Assembly: GCA_964467615.1 (NCBI GenBank)
Contig: CAYXRK010000075.1
Span: 1-21,663 of the forward strand
DNA from: CAYXRK01 sp964467615
GTDB taxonomy: Bacteria; Hydrogenedentota; Hydrogenedentia; Hydrogenedentales; GCA-2746185
Direction: 5' to 3'
DNA: 21,663 bases
Made by a program: the position numbers and the translations under genes. The notes below the pieces were generated by a model. The model searched no databases, was not told the origin of the DNA, and saw only the letters and a list, made by a program, of their open reading frames with translations. Each line of letters starts with the position of its first letter. The first letter of the stretch is position 1. Below are positions 14,897 through 21,663 of the stretch, in pieces.

Positions 14897-16369
14897 ATGC
14901 GCGATTTGGCGTCAAGGAAAGCCGTTCTTCTTTTGTGCGTTCTCTCCGCGTCTGCGTTTGCGCAATGGGCGCCGCTGACGTATGACGCCGATGCGGCGCC
15001 CGCGGACAACCCGCTCAAGGGGTTTGTGCCGTTCACGGGCGAATATGACTTTCCGCACAGCATGGAATTCGACTACGTTGGCATGGACGACTTGATGGAC
15101 GGCCCCGACTCCTTCACGTTTGACGACGTGCTCGTCCCACTGCTCGAAGATGTCGCGTCGCGCGGTCACCAGATGGTCCTTCGCGTGTTCATCGACTATC
15201 CGGACGAACGGTTCGCGCTACCGGGTTTCCTCCTCACTGGCCCGAACGCGGTCGAGACGTTCACCTACACTGGCGACGGCGGCGGCATGAGCCCCGACTA
15301 TGAAAACGAACGCCTCGTGAGCGCGATGGAGGCGCTCATCGCGGCGCTTGGCGCGGAATTCGACGGCGACCCGCGCATCGGCTTCATCGAACTCGGCCTG
15401 CTTGGCCATTGGGGCGAGTGGCACACGTACCCGGACGAGAACTTGTTTCCGGGCGTCGCCGTGCAGGATCGCGTGCTCGCTACGTACGACGCTGCGTTCG
15501 ACGTAACCAAACTGCTCGTCTCGCAGGACGTACTCGGCCAGGATCCGCTCCCCACGATCGCCGGGCGCGACATCGGCTTTCACGACGACGATTTCGCGAA
15601 CAACTCGATCGACGAGACCGGCGACGAGGAAGATCAATTCTGGCAACGCATCGAGGCGAATGGTCTGGACGAACTCTGGGATTCGCATCCCATCGCGGGC
15701 GAAATTCAACCGGATTACCAAGACGTCATTTGGGACGTTCCCTCGGGCGCGCCGGAAGACTACGAGACCGCCGTGCAAACCACGCACGCCGCATGGCTCA
15801 TCAACCATCTCGCGTTCGAGGACAACACCTGGGACGCCGCCACCACCGCGCGCGCCGAGGAAGGCGCACGCAAAACGGGATACGAGTTCTACATCGCGGA
15901 GACGATGCTCCCGGACGCAGCCAAAGGCGCATCGGTCGAATTGGGCGTCCGCATCGAGAACCGCGGCGTCGCGCCGTTCTACTACGACTGGCCGTTCGAG
16001 GTCCGCTTCATCGGCGTCGACGAACTTGTCGTCGCACCCGATTGGCGCCTTACCACTGTTCTATCCGGCGAAGCCCCGACCGAATTCGTAACAACTATCG
16101 ACATTTCGGACTTGTCGTCCGGCGACTACACCGTGCGCCTTCACGTCGTGAATCCGCTAACGGGCGGCAAGATGCTCCGCTTCGCGAACGCGGAATCCCA
16201 GAACGAATTCGGAATCAGACTCGGCACGGTCACCATCAACGGCGGCGGCGAGGGTGAGGGCGAAGGACCCGGCTGCTCCGCCGGACAACAGCCCGGAGGC
16301 CCTGCGGGCGGCATCTGCCTCCTCACGCTGGCGTTGGCCCTCTCGCTCGCATCGCGGCGCAACGTGTGA
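14897..16369 (+). CDS. Secreted DUF4832 glycoside-hydrolase-like protein with C-terminal anchor
   Basis: A 490-residue exported protein. It has a signal peptide (RKAVLLLCVLSASAFA, cut near residue 22) and then a TIM-barrel-like domain of the DUF4874/DUF4832 type: NPLKGF at 38-43, MVLRVFIDYPDE, and GLLGHWGEWH at 167-176, where E174 sits as the acid residue does in glycosidases of this fold. A beta-rich domain follows (~320-445, SVELGVRIENRGVAPFYYDW). The end has a GGGEGEGEGPGC linker (~449-460) and a hydrophobic helix ending in SRRNV, the form of a C-terminal sorting or anchoring tail. AGGAG lies 9 bases before ATG 14897. Likely an envelope-bound carbohydrate-active protein; substrate unknown. 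Confidence 0.85.
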   Translation: MRDLASRKAVLLLCVLSASAFAQWAPLTYDADAAPADNPLKGFVPFTGEYDFPHSMEFDYVGMDDLMDGPDSFTFDDVLVPLLEDVASRGHQMVLRVFIDYPDERFALPGFLLTGPNAVETFTYTGDGGGMSPDYENERLVSAMEALIAALGAEFDGDPRIGFIELGLLGHWGEWHTYPDENLFPGVAVQDRVLATYDAAFDVTKLLVSQDVLGQDPLPTIAGRDIGFHDDDFANNSIDETGDEEDQFWQRIEANGLDELWDSHPIAGEIQPDYQDVIWDVPSGAPEDYETAVQTTHAAWLINHLAFEDNTWDAATTARAEEGARKTGYEFYIAETMLPDAAKGASVELGVRIENRGVAPFYYDWPFEVRFIGVDELVVAPDWRLTTVLSGEAPTEFVTTIDISDLSSGDYTVRLHVVNPLTGGKMLRFANAESQNEFGIRLGTVTINGGGEGEGEGPGCSAGQQPGGPAGGICLLTLALALSLASRRNV

Positions 16370-16383
16370 GCCCACACCCCCGC

Positions 16384-16412
16384 TTGGAATACCGCGTGGA
16401 GCCTTCTATAAT
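16384..16412 (+). promoter_or_regulatory. Sigma70-type promoter of the cytochrome-LRR gene
   Basis: TTGGAA (16384-16389), a 17-base spacer and a perfect TATAAT (16407-16412). Transcription would start near 16419, leaving about 25 bases of leader with GAGAGG (16429-16434) before ATG 16444. Confidence 0.75.
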
Positions 16413-16443
16413 GATTGACCCGAAAGACGAGAGGCACATTCTC

Positions 16444-17895
16444 ATGCGGTACTTCATTTTAGTTGCCATCTCTGCGGCGGTGGCTGCCTCATTGGCCAAC
16501 GCGCAGTCCATCGATTTCTCGAAAGACGTCTGGCCGATTTTCGCCGAGAGGTGCATCGAGTGCCACGGCCCTGACAAGCACAAGGGTGACCTGCGCTTCG
16601 ACGACAAAGAGTGGCTGGGCGACGTCGAAATAGTCGCCCCCGGCAAACCCGAAGACAGTCTCATTTACAAAAACATCAACCTGCCGCTAGACGACGACAA
16701 CCACATGCCCAACGAGGGCGACCCGCTCACGCGCGAGCAGATTGTCCTCATCCGGCTCTGGATCGCGGAAGGCGCGAAAGCCGGCGATTGGAACCCGGAA
16801 GACATCGTCTTCGCGAAAGCGCCAGAGAGCAGCAAACCTAAGTCCGGCATTGACCTCGCCAAACTCGCCGAGGGCGTCGCTCCCGCGCCGGAGGAAGCCC
16901 TGCGCGCGATTCGTGATATCGGTGGACTCGCGCTGCCGCTCGCACAAGACAACAACCTCGTCCGCGTCGACATGAAACTCGCGCGCGATGCCGCCGGCGA
17001 CGCCCAACTAGCGCTGCTCGATCCCATCGCCGGGCAAGTGACCTGGCTCGGCCTGGCGAACACCGCCGTGACCGACGCCGGTTTGGCGGCGCTAACAAAA
17101 CTCCCGAAGCTCACCGCGTTGCATTTAGAAAACACAAAGGTGGGCGATGCGGGCCTCGCGAGTTTGGCCGGCCTCTCGAACCTCGAATACCTGAACCTTT
17201 ACGGCACGCAAGTCGGCGACGCGGGCGTCCAACAACTCGCCGTGCTTAAGAATCTGAAAAAGCTGTATCTCTGGCAGACCAAAGCGACGAAGGACGGCGC
17301 TGCGAAACTCCGCGAGGCACTCCCCGAACTCGAAGTGAACCTTGGCGAGGAATTGCAAGCCGCCGCGGCGGCCGCCGCGCCCGCTGCCGACGCGGCCCCG
17401 GTCGCCATCACACCCGCTGCGAATCCGCTCGCGCTGTTTTTCGACGACGGCGGCTGCTGCGCCAAGGCCGCCGCCAGCGGGGCCTCCTGCGATCACGATT
17501 GTTGCAAATTGGCCGCGCAAGAAAACAAAGTCTGCACGAAATGCAACACCAACGCAGCCAAGAAACAGGAAGTCGCTAAACTTTTCGCCACCGATTCTTG
17601 CTGCGCCCAGGCCCTCGCCAAAGGCGAACTCTGCGCACACGATTGCTGCAAGGAGGCGTGGGCCAAGCTCGAAGTCTGCACCAAATGCAATGCCGCGCCC
17701 GCGCCCGTCGCGGCCCCCGCCGCTGCGACTGACGCCGCAAAGTTGGCCGTCCTGTTCGACGACGAAAGTTGCTGCGCGACGGCCCACGCGAAGAACGAAG
17801 AGTGCGCACACCCTTGCTGCGCTGAGGCCCGCGCCAAAGGCGAAGTCTGCACCAAGTGCAACCCTGGCGCGGTCGCCAAACTTCTCGCGCAATGA
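16444..17895 (+). CDS. Exported c-type cytochrome / leucine-rich repeat / cysteine-repeat protein
   Basis: A 483-residue protein with three parts after a signal peptide (FILVAISAAVAASLANA). Residues ~23-120 form a planctomycete-type cytochrome c domain with the haem site C37-IE-C40-H41 and the later HMPNEGDPLTREQIVLIRLW block, whose methionine may be the second haem ligand. Residues ~196-300 are leucine-rich repeats (DAGLAALTKLPKLTALHLEN and similar). An Ala-rich stretch leads to three Cys repeats, starting at C338, C386 and C443, each CC-x(9-11)-C-x-H-x-CC-x(9-10)-C-x2-C. These could bind metal or form disulfides; I know no named family. A periplasmic electron-transfer or binding role is inferred. 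A longer GTG start at 16366 would overlap the preceding stop, and the promoter lies after it, so ATG 16444 is chosen. Confidence 0.87.
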   Translation: MRYFILVAISAAVAASLANAQSIDFSKDVWPIFAERCIECHGPDKHKGDLRFDDKEWLGDVEIVAPGKPEDSLIYKNINLPLDDDNHMPNEGDPLTREQIVLIRLWIAEGAKAGDWNPEDIVFAKAPESSKPKSGIDLAKLAEGVAPAPEEALRAIRDIGGLALPLAQDNNLVRVDMKLARDAAGDAQLALLDPIAGQVTWLGLANTAVTDAGLAALTKLPKLTALHLENTKVGDAGLASLAGLSNLEYLNLYGTQVGDAGVQQLAVLKNLKKLYLWQTKATKDGAAKLREALPELEVNLGEELQAAAAAAAPAADAAPVAITPAANPLALFFDDGGCCAKAAASGASCDHDCCKLAAQENKVCTKCNTNAAKKQEVAKLFATDSCCAQALAKGELCAHDCCKEAWAKLEVCTKCNAAPAPVAAPAAATDAAKLAVLFDDESCCATAHAKNEECAHPCCAEARAKGEVCTKCNPGAVAKLLAQ

Positions 17896-17916
17896 GCGAC
17901 TGATAGTGAATGGGCC

Positions 17917-17933
17917 ACGGTCGCGCCGTTTTT
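17917..17933 (+). terminator. Possible weak intrinsic terminator
   Basis: ACGG (17917-17920) pairs with CCGT (17926-17929) plus one wobble pair, followed by a TTTTT run (17929-17933), 22 bases after the cytochrome-LRR stop. The stem is short, so efficiency is doubtful. Confidence 0.4.
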
Positions 17934-18153
17934 GTCTAAAATTCAGAGTATCGACCGCTTTCGCCACGGGGCGTCAACGACCCTTGCCCCTCCCTCGGCA
18001 AGCGAAGTTGCAGGCCGGGAGGCGGCCCCGGGGAGCACTGGGACGGGGTAGAGGATTTTGGGGTGGCCGCATGGGACGGAAGCCGACGCCACGAAACTTT
18101 CGAAACAGCATTTGCCAAGCGTAAGTCTGGCTGGTTCGGTCATCTTTCCGCAG

Positions 18154-18205
18154 GATAAAAAAAGTTTCTGAAGACGTTGACACACATCTCCTTTTGTGTT
18201 AAGCT
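18154..18205 (+). promoter_or_regulatory. str operon promoter with A-tract upstream element
   Basis: TTGACA (18177-18182), a 17-base spacer and TAAGCT (18200-18205), preceded by TGT, an extended -10. An AT tract ATAAAAAAAGTTT (18154-18166) sits where an UP element would enhance a ribosomal-protein promoter. Transcription would start about 115 bases before rpsL. Confidence 0.62.
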
Positions 18206-18315
18206 TTTTGCTCTTGTCCGTGGGGCGTATTGCGTCTCGGGACTCCGAGGCGCGTCCCGGTTTGGGGCCAAAAACCCGAAAGCCCGCGGTCGTGCTGCCC
18301 TCTGTAAATCGCTGT

Positions 18316-18319
18316 GGAG
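18316..18319 (+). promoter_or_regulatory. Shine-Dalgarno deciding a TTG start for rpsL
   Basis: GGAG lies 7 bases before TTG 18327, at which the translation matches the S12 N-terminus (PTINQLVRG). The frame continues upstream but runs into the promoter. Confidence 0.85.
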
Positions 18320-18326
18320 AAGAAGT

Positions 18327-18746
18327 TTGCCTACGATTAACCAGCTTGTGCGCGGGTCGCGCAAGAAGCAGGTGAGCAAGACGAAGTCCCCGGCGCTCAA
18401 GTCCTGTCCGCAGGCCTCGGGCACATGCACTCGCGTTTATACCATGACTCCGAAGAAGCCAAACTCCGCGCTTCGCAAAGTTGCGCGCGTCCGGCTCAAA
18501 AACGGCATGGAAGTTACGGCGTACATTCCAGGCGTTGGCCATAATTTGCAAGAGCACTCGCAGGTAATGATACGGGGCGGCAGGGTAAAGGATCTTCCGG
18601 GCGTGCGCTATCACCTTATTCGCGGCGTGTTGGATGCGCAGGGTGATTGTGGGGGTACGGCGACGCGCAAGGAAGAAGGCGGGAAACAATTGCACAACGG
18701 CCGTTGGGTGAGCCGTTCCAAATACGGCGTTAAGCGGCCTAAGTAA
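18327..18746 (+). CDS. rpsL: Small ribosomal subunit protein S12 (uS12), TTG start
   Basis: S12 shapes the decoding centre of the 30S subunit and guards translation accuracy. The 139 residues read M/L-PTINQLVRGSRKK, then TPKKPNSALRK (41-51) with K43, the usual streptomycin-resistance position, in wild-type form, and RGGRVKDLPGVRYH (83-96) with the conserved D89 that is often methylthiolated. The protein ends RSKYGVKRPK as in most bacteria, but between VLD (103) and RSKYG (130) it has 26 residues where E. coli has 10, an insertion of about 16. The TTG start is set by the Shine-Dalgarno and S12 homology. First gene of the str operon, 13 bases before rpsG. Confidence 0.96.
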   Translation: MPTINQLVRGSRKKQVSKTKSPALKSCPQASGTCTRVYTMTPKKPNSALRKVARVRLKNGMEVTAYIPGVGHNLQEHSQVMIRGGRVKDLPGVRYHLIRGVLDAQGDCGGTATRKEEGGKQLHNGRWVSRSKYGVKRPK

Positions 18747-18759
18747 GGGAAGTATTCAA

Positions 18760-19233
18760 ATGGCACGGCGTCATACACCGGAACGGCGTCAACCGCTTCC
18801 GGATCCAAAGTTCAAGAGTGTCGTGGTGGCGAAATTCGTCAACGCAGTAATGCGGCGCGGCAAGAAGAGCACTGCGGAATCCATTGTGTATGGCGCGTTG
18901 GATATTATTAAAAAGAAGCGCCCCGCGGACGACGCTTTGACTCTATTCACGAAAGCGTTGGACAACGCGAAGCCGCTGATGCAAGTGAAGTCTAGGCGCG
19001 TTGGCGGTGCGACGTATCAGGTGCCTATCGAGATCGCTCCGGCGGCGCGTCAGGCCATCGCATTTCGTTGGATCATCGAGTTTTCGAGCAAGCGTGGCGA
19101 AAAGACGATGCAGGAACGGCTCGCGTCGGAGTTGCTGGACTGCTTTACGCAGCAGGGCAACACGATCAAGCGCCGTGAAGATACTCACAAGATGGCGGAG
19201 GCGAACCGCGCCTTCGCGCATTTTCGTTTTTAG
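18760..19233 (+). CDS. rpsG: Small ribosomal subunit protein S7 (uS7)
   Basis: A 157-residue S7, the usual bacterial length. It starts assembly of the 30S head by binding the 3' domain of 16S rRNA. Typical blocks are MARRHTPERR, VVVAKFVNAVMRRGKKSTAE (about 21-40), VKSRRVGGATYQVPIEI and the C-terminal KMAEANRAFAHFRF. The order rpsL-rpsG-fusA-tuf is that of the classical str operon, in which S7 is the feedback repressor in E. coli through the rpsL-rpsG gap; here that gap is only 13 bases, too short for that structure. A GGGAAG-type Shine-Dalgarno precedes ATG 18760. Confidence 0.97.
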   Translation: MARRHTPERRQPLPDPKFKSVVVAKFVNAVMRRGKKSTAESIVYGALDIIKKKRPADDALTLFTKALDNAKPLMQVKSRRVGGATYQVPIEIAPAARQAIAFRWIIEFSSKRGEKTMQERLASELLDCFTQQGNTIKRREDTHKMAEANRAFAHFRF

Positions 19234-19468
19234 GGTATGGCTTGAATCAGGACTATTAAGCCATGCCTCTAGACTTAAAAATCTGAGCTCAACTCGGAGG
19301 TCCGTCTTCGACGGAATCAGGCTTCTCCGCGTGAGCTCGCGCGAGAGTTGAATCGTGTAGCAGCGTGTGGCCCAGGGTCCGAAAACCCGGGGTCGAGATG
19401 CGTGCGCCGCGGACTGAATCCTCAGGGCGAGTGGTGGAACCAAACGAGCTAGGTGAAAGGGAAGTACC
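19234..19468 (+). promoter_or_regulatory. Structured 235-bp gap between rpsG and fusA
   Basis: Right after the S7 stop, GGTATGGCTT (19234-19243) pairs with AAGCCATGCC (19258-19267), ten pairs with one G-U. A second hairpin, TCCGTC-TTC-GACGGA (19301-19315), is enclosed by TCAACTC (19289-19295) / GAGTTGA (19345-19351). There is no T-run after the first stem and I see no convincing promoter. The gap is longer than usual in str operons and could hold a regulatory RNA structure. Confidence 0.5.
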
Positions 19469-21565
19469 GTGGCACGAAAAATTGATCTCGGCCGAGTCCG
19501 TAATATCGGAATCATGGCCCATATTGATGCCGGCAAGACCACCGTTACCGAACGCGTCTTGTACTACTCCGGCCGATTGCACCGCGTGGGCGAAGTCCAC
19601 GAGGGCACCGCGACCATGGACTACATGGCGCAGGAGCGGGAGCGCGGCATAACGATCACTTCGGCGGCGACGGCCTGTGAGTGGAAGGGCCATCGCATCA
19701 ATATCATTGATACGCCGGGGCACGTCGATTTCACGGCGGAAGTAGAGCGCAGCCTTCGCGTGCTGGATGGCGCCGTGGCGGTATTTTGCGCCGTTGCGGG
19801 CGTGCAGCCGCAGTCTGAGACCGTCTGGCGCCAGGCCGACAAGTATGGCGTTCCGCGCATCGCGTTCATCAACAAGATGGATCGCGTCGGCGCCGATTTC
19901 GACAAGGCCGTGCAGAGCATGCGCGAACGTCTTGGCGCGAACCCGGTGCCCGTGCAGTTTCCGGTCGGCGCGGAAGATCAATTCCGTGGGATCGTCGATC
20001 TCGTCGAGATGAAGATGACATCGTGGGACAGCGATGAGATCGACAACACGATGATCGAGTCGGAGGTCCCCGCGGAGTGGATGGATGACGTCGAGATGGC
20101 GCGGATCGAGATGATCGAGTCGCTGGCGGACGTTGACGAAGCGCTGATGGAGAAGTATCTCGCGGAAGAGGAATTGACCGCCGAGGACATCAGGGCCGCG
20201 TTGCGGCGTTCGGCCATCGCGGGGACGTGTACGCCGGTCGTGGCAGGTACTGCGCTTCGGAACAAGGGCACGCGGTTGATGCTGAACGCGGTGGTGGACT
20301 ATCTGCCTTCGCCGTTGGATCTGCCGCCGGTCGCGGGAACGAGCGTGAACAACGGTTCGACCGAGATGTTCCGCAAGGCCGACGACGACGAGCCGTTTGC
20401 CGGTTTGGCGTTCAAGATTCTGACCGATCCGCACGTGGGCAGGTTGACGTTCATCCGCGTGTACAGCGGATTGCTCAAGTCGGGCGATCAAGTGCTTAAC
20501 GTCCGTACGGGCCGCAAAGAGCGTCTTGGCCGGTTGTTGGAAATGCACGCCGATCAGCGGATCGATTTAACCGAACTGCGGGCGGGCGACATCGGCGCGG
20601 TCATCGGCGCGAAGGACACGACGACGGGCGACACGCTGTGCGATCTCAAGGCGCCGATTGAATTGATGTCTGTCGACTTTCCGGAACCGGTTGTCCACAT
20701 CGCGATCGAACCGAAGTCTAAGGCCGACCAGGACAAACTGTCCGACGCGTTGAACAAGTTGTCCGAGGAGGACCCGACGTTCCGCGTGCGGGTGGATCAC
20801 GAGACAGGCCAGACGATTATCGCGGGCATGGGCGAGCTTCACCTGGAAATTTTGGTGGATCGCATGATGCGCGAGTTCAAGGTGGAGGCGAACGTGGGAC
20901 GTCCGATGGTGGCGTACCGCGAGTCGATCCGGCGTCCGGCGGAGGCGGAATTGAAGTTCGTGCGGCAGACCGGCGGACGCGGGCAGTACGCGCACGTGGA
21001 GATCAGGATCGAGCCGAACGGCCCAGGCGAAGGTTTTAGTTTTGAGAGCAAGGTTGTCGGCGGGAACATCCCGAAGGAATACGTTCCGGCGGTCCAAAAG
21101 GGCTGCAAGAACGCGCTCGAATCGGGCGTGATTTCGGGGTACCCGACGGTGGACGTGAAGGTGACGCTGCTCGATGGGTCGTACCACGAAGTGGACTCGT
21201 CGGAAATGGCGTTCGAGATTGCGGGATCGATGGCGTTAAAGGAAGCTGCGCCGAAGGCGAGCCCGGTGTTGTTGGAACCGATCATGAAGATCGAAGTGGT
21301 TTGCCCGGAAGCGAATATTGGTGACGTGATCGGCGACATCAACGGGCGGCGCGGCCGGATGGAGTCGATGGAACCGTTGGGCATGGTGCAGAGAGTGCAC
21401 GCGGCGGTGCCGTTGTCGGAGATGTTTGGTTACGCGAACGACCTGAGGTCGAAGACCCAAGGTCGGGCGTCATTTAGCATGGAATTTTGGCGGTACGAAC
21501 AGATGCCCGCGGGCGTTGCGAACGAGGTGATGGAGAAGTCGGGCGGGTCGTACCGGTTTCAATAG
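19469..21565 (+). CDS. fusA: Translation elongation factor G, GTG start
   Basis: A 698-residue EF-G, the GTPase that drives ribosome translocation. G1 is AHIDAGKTT (17-25), followed by the switch region RGITITSAA, G3 DTPGHVDF (81-88) and G4 NKMD (135-138). Domain II (VGRLTFIRVYSGLLKSGDQV), domain III (ITGMGELHLEI-like AGMGELHLEILVDRM), domain IV (GRGQYAHVEI) and domain V (GDINGRRGRMESMEPL) are all complete. The GTG start is set by the family N-terminus (ARKIDLGRVRNIGIMAHIDA) and the AAAGGGAAG just upstream. It is in the str operon before tuf. Confidence 0.97.
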   Translation: MARKIDLGRVRNIGIMAHIDAGKTTVTERVLYYSGRLHRVGEVHEGTATMDYMAQERERGITITSAATACEWKGHRINIIDTPGHVDFTAEVERSLRVLDGAVAVFCAVAGVQPQSETVWRQADKYGVPRIAFINKMDRVGADFDKAVQSMRERLGANPVPVQFPVGAEDQFRGIVDLVEMKMTSWDSDEIDNTMIESEVPAEWMDDVEMARIEMIESLADVDEALMEKYLAEEELTAEDIRAALRRSAIAGTCTPVVAGTALRNKGTRLMLNAVVDYLPSPLDLPPVAGTSVNNGSTEMFRKADDDEPFAGLAFKILTDPHVGRLTFIRVYSGLLKSGDQVLNVRTGRKERLGRLLEMHADQRIDLTELRAGDIGAVIGAKDTTTGDTLCDLKAPIELMSVDFPEPVVHIAIEPKSKADQDKLSDALNKLSEEDPTFRVRVDHETGQTIIAGMGELHLEILVDRMMREFKVEANVGRPMVAYRESIRRPAEAELKFVRQTGGRGQYAHVEIRIEPNGPGEGFSFESKVVGGNIPKEYVPAVQKGCKNALESGVISGYPTVDVKVTLLDGSYHEVDSSEMAFEIAGSMALKEAAPKASPVLLEPIMKIEVVCPEANIGDVIGDINGRRGRMESMEPLGMVQRVHAAVPLSEMFGYANDLRSKTQGRASFSMEFWRYEQMPAGVANEVMEKSGGSYRFQ

Positions 21566-21570
21566 TAGTT

Positions 21571-21597
21571 ACTAGTGGTCAGTCGCTAGTGACTAGT
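21571..21597. repeat. ACTAGT-bounded short repeat between fusA and tuf
   Basis: ACTAGT at 21571-21576 and 21592-21597 bound GGTCAGTCGCTAGTG. The internal CTAGT repeats make this a low-complexity dyad. Similar GTGACTAG occurs at 11195-11202. Confidence 0.5.
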
Positions 21598-21643
21598 TGG
21601 CGGGTTGGACATTTCAACGGAAAAACAGAGAGATTGACGAGCC

Positions 21644-21663
21644 ATGGCGAAGGCAAAGTTTGA
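21644..21663 (+). CDS. tuf: Elongation factor Tu, first codons only (cut by window edge)
   Basis: The last 20 bases read ATG and five more codons, MAKAKF, the usual bacterial EF-Tu start (MAKAKFERTKPHVN in many species). It follows fusA by 78 bases, as expected in a str operon. Six codons alone would not identify it; the position makes the call likely. Confidence 0.85.

Larger units (their letters stand above)
17934..18326. other. Upstream region and leader of the str operon
   Basis: About 390 bases without a gene. 17934-18150 is G-rich (GGGG runs at 18030-18065) with one CCCGGG. The operon promoter follows. The transcribed leader (~18212-18326) has a hairpin CGGGAC (18238-18243) / GTCCCG (18254-18259). 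Whether the leader binds a ribosomal protein cannot be told. Confidence 0.5.

Noticed and set aside
16366..16443. GTG start for the cytochrome-LRR protein
   Set aside because: It would precede the TATAAT promoter and put 26 non-signal residues before a clear signal peptide at ATG 16444.
18029..18065. G-quadruplex before the str promoter
   Set aside because: Four G-runs exist but the loops are uneven and up to 11 bases, so this is weak and common in such DNA.
18177..18326. N-terminal extension of S12 (50 extra codons)
   Set aside because: The frame is open back to the promoter, but S12 homology and the Shine-Dalgarno both place the start at TTG 18327.

Overview
The window looks like a chromosomal segment of a G+C-rich environmental bacterium of the planctomycete / Candidatus Hydrogenedentota type. 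The clues are a c-type cytochrome fused to leucine-rich repeats, a secreted DUF4832 protein with a Gly-Glu linker and C-terminal membrane tail, a membrane-fused spermidine-synthase-like protein, and a str operon (rpsL-rpsG-fusA-tuf) with no rpoBC directly upstream. This placement is inference from gene content only.

Left part (1-5418): an FtsX/YbbP-type ABC permease on the minus strand, cut by the left edge within a few residues of its end, lies divergent to a 924-residue protein joining MFS-like membrane segments, a spermidine-synthase-like domain and C-terminal TPRs.

Accessory part (about 5419-10600): less G+C-rich and full of repeats and gene remains. It holds three 30-bp tandem repeats and a perfect 30-bp inverted repeat, a DUF433 antitoxin-like gene overlapping the stub of its DUF5615 toxin partner, clusters of short hairpins, a 183-residue one-TM protein, a secreted eight-repeat Sel1 protein with an unusual leader, a two-gene minus-strand operon (exported protein plus coiled-coil zinc ribbon), an internally deleted PIN-domain gene, and a small unknown gene. 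About 660 bp without a credible gene follows.

Middle (11237-14880): an ethanolamine permease, then a complete-looking type II restriction-modification module. The nuclease strongly resembles SmaI and the methyltransferase is of the N4-cytosine/N6-adenine beta layout, so CCCGGG is the predicted site. The module has a small HTH gene in front, its R and M genes converge and overlap by 20 bp, and it lies between copies of a 15-bp inverted repeat (14/15 match). Only three CCCGGG sites were found by eye in the whole window.

Right part (14897-end): the secreted DUF4832 protein, a periplasmic cytochrome-LRR-cysteine-repeat protein with a good sigma70 promoter, then the str operon with its own promoter, a TTG-started rpsL encoding an S12 with an internal insertion, rpsG, a 235-bp structured gap, fusA (GTG start), and the first 20 bases of tuf at the edge.
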